Origin: GCA-2731375 sp047518225
Lineage (GTDB): Bacteria > Pseudomonadota > Alphaproteobacteria > GCA-2731375
Reading direction: 5' to 3'
NCBI GenBank assembly: GCA_047518225.1
Contig: JAKZRK010000153.1
Span: 1 to 9,009, forward strand
DNA: 9,009 bases
Below the pieces are notes generated by a model. The model did not search any database. It worked only from the letters and a program-made list of their open reading frames with translations, and was not told the origin of the DNA. The translations under genes were made by a program, and so were the position numbers. Positions 5,793 through 9,009 of this stretch are shown here, one piece after another. The stretch's first letter is position 1; each line of letters opens with the position of its first letter.

Positions 5793-7697
5793 ATGCCCGC
5801 GCGTATCATCCAAACCAACAAAACGCCGTTCCGGAAAATCGACCTGGACCCCATCACCCTGGATATTGTCGAAAACGCCTTGCGCAATGCGCGCGATGAA
5901 ATGGATGCGGTGCTTTTCCGCACAGCAATGTCGCCGGGCATCCGCGAACAACACGACGCCTTTCCCATGATCGCCAATCATCAGGGCAAGATGGTGGTGG
6001 GGCAATTCGGCTCTTTCTTTCACGGTTTCCAGGAAGGCTATGATGGAGATATCGAAGAGGGCGATGTCTTCCTGACCAACGATCCTTATTCCTGCAACGG
6101 CGCCATCAGCCATCTGAACGACTGGCTGACCATGATGCCCATCTATATCGACGGCCGTATCGTCGCCTGGGGCGCCATGTTCGGCCATATGACCGACATT
6201 GGCGGCAAGGTGCCCGGCAGCCTGCCCACGGACGCGGCCCAGCTTTTCGAGGAAGGGGTGCAGATCCCGCCCGTGAAGATCTACCGCAAGGGCGTCTTGA
6301 ACGAGGAAATTCTGGAGCTGATCCTGCGCAATTGCCGCCTGCCGGAGTGGAACAGATCCGACTTCAACGCCGTCATCGCGGCCCTTCGCATGGCGGAGCG
6401 GCGGGTGGTGGAGAATTGCGAACGCTTCGGCGTTGACGAATTCATCACCGCCATGGACGAGATGCTGGACCGTAACAAGCGCGCCATGGGCACCATCCTG
6501 AAACAGGTGATCCCCGAGACGAAACAATATTTCGAGGATTACATCGACGACGACGGCGTCGGCATGGGCCCCTACAAGATCGCCTGTACCCTGTGGCGCG
6601 AGGGGGACACGGCGATCTTCGATTTCGAGGGCACGGACCCGCAATCCATCTCTTCGGTTAATTTCCTGTTGAACGAGGAAATGTTCAAGATGTTCCTGGG
6701 CGCCTTCTTCATCAACATGTTCGACCCGCAAATCCTGTTCAACGACGGCTTCTACGATCTGGTCGAGGTGCGCATTCCCCGCGGCACCATATTAAAGCCG
6801 ATCCGCCCGGCGGCGTTGAGTTGCCGGACCCATTTGCTGGGCCGAATTTTTGATATCATGAGCGGCCTGCTGGGCCAGGGTTCGCCGGATGCCCTGTGCG
6901 CGGCGGGCTTTTCAGACAGCCCCCATTTCATGTATTCGGGTTATGACAAGCATAGCGAGTGGTATCAGCTCTACCAGATCGGCTTTGGCGGCATTCCCGG
7001 CCGGCCGGCGGGCGATGGGGCCGACGGTCATTCCCTGTGGCCCGCCTTCACCAACGTCCCGAATGAATTTTTGGAGGCCTATTTTCCCCTGCGCATTATG
7101 CAGTATGAAACCATTGCCGATAGCGGCGGGCCGGGCCTGCACCGGGGCGGCAATGGCCTGTCCATGGGCTATCAATTCCTGGAGCCGGGCAATATCTCCA
7201 TTCACGACGACCGTTGGCTAACCCATCCCTGGGGCGTCAACGGCGGCCTGCCCGGCGCGCGCAGCAATAAATTGATGGTGCGGGCGGACGGTAGCGAGGA
7301 ATTGCTGGTCTCCAAATGCGACCGGGTGAAGGTCAACCCTGGCGATATTCTGTACTTCAACACCTGGGGCGGCGGCGGCTGGGGCGATCCGTTGCAACGC
7401 GATTCCGGCATCGTCGCCCTCGATGCCAGACGGGGCCTGATTACCATCGAAGGGGCCAAACGCTATGGAGTCATCCTGGGCCCTGATTACGGCGTGGATC
7501 AGCGCGGCACCGAGGATCTGCGCCGCCGCATGGCGGCGGAACGCGGCGATGTCCAGCTGTTCGACCGTGGCGGCACGGTGGAGGAACTAAAAGCCCGCTG
7601 CAAGGCCGACACCACTCTGGACCCGCCCGTAACGCCGACCTTTCAGAAATGGATGGGCCGCACGGCGGAGCCAAAGCTGGCCGAGGCGGCGGAATAA
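5793..7697 (+). CDS. hyuB: HyuB-type hydantoinase/oxoprolinase subunit
   Basis: This is the partner of HyuA; in the family it completes the hydrolysis or carboxylation started by ATP-dependent activation in HyuA. Motifs run in family order along 634 residues: IDLDPITLDIVENAL (16-30), EQHDAFPMI (52-60), LTNDPY (94-99), HLNDW (107-111), FGHMTDIGGKVPGSLPTDA (130-148, rich in likely metal ligands), NVPNEFLEAYFPLRI (421-435), SGGPGLHRGGNG (444-455), GVNGGLPGARS (481-491), TWGGGGWGDP (524-533) and a C-terminal VEELKARCKADTTLDPP segment. The length is slightly above the HyuB average and well below acetone carboxylase alpha subunits. GAGG at 5781-5784 with an 8-base spacer supports the ATG. The protein is soluble, with no signal peptide. 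The 184-base gap after hyuA is occupied by paired palindromes and a small ORF. N-methylhydantoinase, oxoprolinase-like, lactamase-like or ketone carboxylase activity cannot be told apart from sequence alone. Confidence 0.94.
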   Translation: MPARIIQTNKTPFRKIDLDPITLDIVENALRNARDEMDAVLFRTAMSPGIREQHDAFPMIANHQGKMVVGQFGSFFHGFQEGYDGDIEEGDVFLTNDPYSCNGAISHLNDWLTMMPIYIDGRIVAWGAMFGHMTDIGGKVPGSLPTDAAQLFEEGVQIPPVKIYRKGVLNEEILELILRNCRLPEWNRSDFNAVIAALRMAERRVVENCERFGVDEFITAMDEMLDRNKRAMGTILKQVIPETKQYFEDYIDDDGVGMGPYKIACTLWREGDTAIFDFEGTDPQSISSVNFLLNEEMFKMFLGAFFINMFDPQILFNDGFYDLVEVRIPRGTILKPIRPAALSCRTHLLGRIFDIMSGLLGQGSPDALCAAGFSDSPHFMYSGYDKHSEWYQLYQIGFGGIPGRPAGDGADGHSLWPAFTNVPNEFLEAYFPLRIMQYETIADSGGPGLHRGGNGLSMGYQFLEPGNISIHDDRWLTHPWGVNGGLPGARSNKLMVRADGSEELLVSKCDRVKVNPGDILYFNTWGGGGWGDPLQRDSGIVALDARRGLITIEGAKRYGVILGPDYGVDQRGTEDLRRRMAAERGDVQLFDRGGTVEELKARCKADTTLDPPVTPTFQKWMGRTAEPKLAEAAE

Positions 7698-7726
7698 TAC
7701 TGTCGCGGATTTAGGGATGCGTATTC

Positions 7727-7754
7727 TTGAAATTAAGTTTGTATAGGGTATTAT
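7727..7754 (+). promoter_or_regulatory. Sigma70-like promoter downstream of hyuB
   Basis: TTGAAA (7727-7732) and TATTAT (7749-7754) each match the consensus in five of six positions and are 16 bases apart, in an AT-rich patch 30 bases after the hyuB stop. Transcription would begin near 7761 and run into the structured region that follows, and possibly on to the broken gene at 8016. This is the best promoter I can see in the window. Confidence 0.45.
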
Positions 7755-7760
7755 TGTCAC

Positions 7761-7878
7761 AATGAAATTGGCGGGCCTGAAATCCGCCCCTTTCGCTGAT
7801 CAGACGCCCTATGACCCTTCTAAACTCCCGTGGAGTTAAGCTCTATTGGAGCGGGAAGGCGGGGCGTTATATTTTTTT
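7761..7878 (+). ncRNA. Candidate structured small RNA with intrinsic terminator
   Basis: The transcript from the promoter at 7727-7754 would be about 118 bases. A first hairpin pairs GGCGG (7770-7774) with CCGCC (7784-7788). Then a branched fold: outer stem ACGCCC (7804-7809) with GGGCGT (7862-7867), inner stem CCTTC (7816-7820) with GAAGG (7855-7859), and two arms, AACTCC/GGAGTT (7823-7828 with 7832-7837) and GCTC/GAGC (7840-7843 with 7849-7852). The outer stem is followed directly by TATATTTTTTT, seven Ts at 7872-7878, as expected of an intrinsic terminator. No long ORF is evident. It fits no RNA family that I recognise. It could be a small RNA, a leader element, or simply an elaborate terminator for hyuB. 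The pairing is read by eye; no energy was calculated. Confidence 0.33.
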
Positions 7879-7917
7879 GCGCCACACTTTTATGCCTAAG
7901 CGTTGAGGCGGATATTT

Positions 7918-7960
7918 CGAAACAGGGTCCGGGCGGGTAGCCGCCGCGCGCCCTGTTTCG
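7918..7960 (+). terminator. Long hairpin, possible terminator
   Basis: A perfect 10-bp stem, CGAAACAGGG (7918-7927) with CCCTGTTTCG (7951-7960), contains an inner hairpin GGCGG/CCGCC (7932-7936 with 7941-7945, loop GTAG). Only TTTCC follows, so termination may be weak. The stem itself supplies T-rich and A-rich edges, so either strand could be served. A processing site or protein-binding palindrome is an alternative. Confidence 0.42.
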
Positions 7961-7966
7961 TTTCCG

Positions 7967-7980
7967 GCCTGCGCGCAGGC
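7967..7980. repeat. 14-bp perfect palindrome GCCTGCGCGCAGGC
   Basis: It can fold as a 5-bp stem with a CGCG loop and is followed by TTTC. It lies six bases after the longer hairpin and 36 bases before the next gene start. It may be a second terminator-like hairpin or an operator; nothing visible decides between them. Confidence 0.35.
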
Positions 7981-8015
7981 TTTCACTCACCACAATGCCG
8001 AGGATGACAAGACCA

Positions 8016-8896
8016 ATGTCCATATTCAGAAACGCCTATTCGTACCAGCAACACAAAGACGGCGACGACAACCCGTTCGACGATGACTACCTGATGCAGG
8101 TAGACAACCGCGAAGCATCCATCACCGCCGACGATGCCTATGAAGATTACTCCAACCCGGATACCCGCCGGCGCAACAGGACGCGGGCGCCGGAATTATT
8201 CAAATATATCGACGATGTCATGACCTTCCAGGGCCGCGCCGTCGAGGATGACGACCAATTCTCGAATTTGGCCCAGGACCTGGGCACTTCGTAGGATCTG
8301 GCCCGGAAGTACAATGCCGGCGGTCTGGCGGACAGGGACCTGATCAAGCGGGCCGTGAGCACCGCATTGGCATGGGAAGCAGAGGCAACGGGACCACAGC
8401 GGGCCGCGCAAAGAAAGGCGGCGGAAAAAGCCGGCAACTACAGAATGGTCAGCAACGCCCCCCGGCTTGGCATGAACCATGCCGACATGGGCGGCCTGAC
8501 GGCTTATGAAGCAGGGCCTTTTTCAACGGCACGCCCGATGACCGCTAGTCCATCGCCGCACCCATCAATGCCGCAATGCAGCCGTGGCGCGCGCCCAACC
8601 CGCCGACCGTGGCCGACCCGCTTGGCAGCAACAGTTTGGAGCTGGCGAATGCCGCCGGCGAGGCGGACAAGAACGCGGATGGCCCCCCCTCTCCGACGTC
8701 ATTCGTAAAGGCGGAAGCCCCACAGACCCACGATAAACGGGCTGAAAGGCAAAATGCGGCCGGCAATAAGCCGAGCCAAAGCGATGTAGATCAGATGTCC
8801 CCGCTCGGCGTCGTGCGCCATTGGGCGACAAGTAATGGCGGGAAGTTGCATTTTGGACCCAGTAGCAGAATGTCGAATGAATTCAGCAAAAGCTGA
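8016..8896 (+). pseudogene. Unrecognised gene broken by two TAG codons and a one-base shift
   Basis: Three open stretches join into one protein. From ATG 8016 (GAGG at 8000-8003; ATGs at 7995 and 8004 are also in frame) 92 residues run to TAG at 8292-8294. The same frame continues (DLARKYNAGGLADRDLIKRA) to GGLTAYEAGPF. The T5 run at 8519-8523 seems to lack one T, since restoring it gives GPFFNGTPDDR, then TAG at 8546-8548, then SIAAPINAAMQPW and on to TGA at 8894-8896. With the T restored the total is exactly 294 codons. The N-terminus is very acidic (GDDNPFDDDYL, VEDDDQF), the middle is Ala/Arg/Lys-rich and helical, and the C-terminal third is Pro/Ala/Asn-rich and probably disordered. There is no signal peptide or membrane segment. 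I do not recognise the family; a phage- or element-derived protein is only a guess. It lies immediately upstream of the probable insertion sequence. Confidence 0.5.
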
Positions 8897-8907
8897 GTCG
8901 GACCCGA

Positions 8908-8951
8908 TTTCCTTGGACACAGAATTGGCTTAATCGAAGTGTCCAAGGAGG
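8908..8951 (+). promoter_or_regulatory. Hairpin covering the ribosome binding site of the next ORF
   Basis: TCCTTGGACAC (8910-8920) and GTGTCCAAGGA (8939-8949) form a perfect 11-bp stem with an 18-base loop, extended by two U-G pairs at 8908-8909 with 8950-8951. The 3' arm contains the entire Shine-Dalgarno AAGGAGG (8945-8951), which lies eight bases before the ATG at 8960. RNA entering from outside would hide the site. This resembles the protection of IS10/IS50 transposase genes from read-in transcription. The hairpin is seen directly; the role is inferred. Confidence 0.6.
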
Positions 8952-8959
8952 ACCGGAAC

Positions 8960-9009
8960 ATGACCGATAATTTTGAGAAGAAAGTTGCTGTTGATGGGCC
9001 TGTGGTAAA
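8960..9009 (+). CDS. Start of an ORF, probably an insertion-sequence transposase orfA (partial)
   Basis: Only 16 codons are in the window (MTDNFEKKVAVDGPVVK, the last codon ending at 9010, just outside). The start is strong: AAGGAGG with an 8-base spacer. The short hydrophilic N-terminus and the GGACAC...GTGTCCAAGGAG arrangement before the ATG recall the leader of small helix-turn-helix orfA genes of IS3-like or IS66-like elements. No diagnostic domain is included, and the outer end of the element cannot be fixed. A different small gene remains possible. Confidence 0.4.
   Translation, partial: MTDNFEKKVAVDGPVV

Noticed and set aside
5766..6731. 321-codon open frame on the minus strand
   Set aside because: It is opposite the conserved HyuB motifs; its His/Val/Asp-rich sequence is the usual shadow of a GC-rich gene.
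7820..8023. 67-codon minus-strand frame in the gap after hyuB
   Set aside because: It crosses the hairpins and the T7 run, has no good ribosome site and shows no protein-like pattern.
1..9009. tRNA, rRNA or CRISPR array
   Set aside because: No cloverleaf with a T-loop motif near the integrase, no rRNA-like stretch and no regularly spaced repeats were found on reading both strands by eye.

Overview
The window reads as part of a GC-rich alphaproteobacterial chromosome (Rhodospirillales-like at a guess). The signs are codon choice, palindromic intergenic repeats of a type I know from alphaproteobacteria, and a TauD/HyuA/HyuB catabolic cluster. It divides into four parts: the edge of an integrated element, a metabolic gene cluster, a structured non-coding stretch, and a decayed gene followed by what looks like the start of an insertion sequence.

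Left part (1-1850): a P4/DUF4102-type tyrosine integrase (408-1679, minus) with all catalytic residues visible, and a small unknown ORF coupled to its 3' end (20-415). Just beyond the integrase start lies a stub of a Sua5/YrdC-type gene (1811-2017, minus), cut off right after its K-x-R motif. The simplest reading is that an island extending to the left inserted into this gene, with its end between about 1700 and 1850. That stretch is full of short direct and inverted repeats.

Middle part (2018-7697): a rightward cluster of a TauD/TfdA-type Fe(II)/2-oxoglutarate dioxygenase (2086-3168), a HyuA-type ATP-dependent hydantoinase/oxoprolinase/carboxylase subunit (3158-5608) and its HyuB-type partner (5793-7697). 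HyuA and HyuB normally form one enzyme that activates a lactam, imide or ketone with ATP. The dioxygenase could open or trim the substrate first, but the substrate cannot be read from the sequence. Three oddities: HyuA carries about 134 extra N-terminal residues (coiled coil plus Pro-rich linker). The dioxygenase has an implausible C-terminal tail that a single-base change in an A5 run would remove. The hyuA-hyuB gap holds an inverted pair of palindromic repeats embedded in a well-initiated 56-codon ORF that is in frame with hyuB.

Right part (7698-9009): about 320 bases without a convincing protein gene, containing a sigma70-like promoter, a branched RNA fold ending in a T7 run, and two further strong palindromes. 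Then comes an unrecognised gene broken by two in-frame TAG codons and a one-base shift (8016-8896). Last is the start of a new ORF with a perfect Shine-Dalgarno sequence buried in an 11-bp hairpin, most likely the left end of an insertion sequence. No tRNA, rRNA or CRISPR array was seen.
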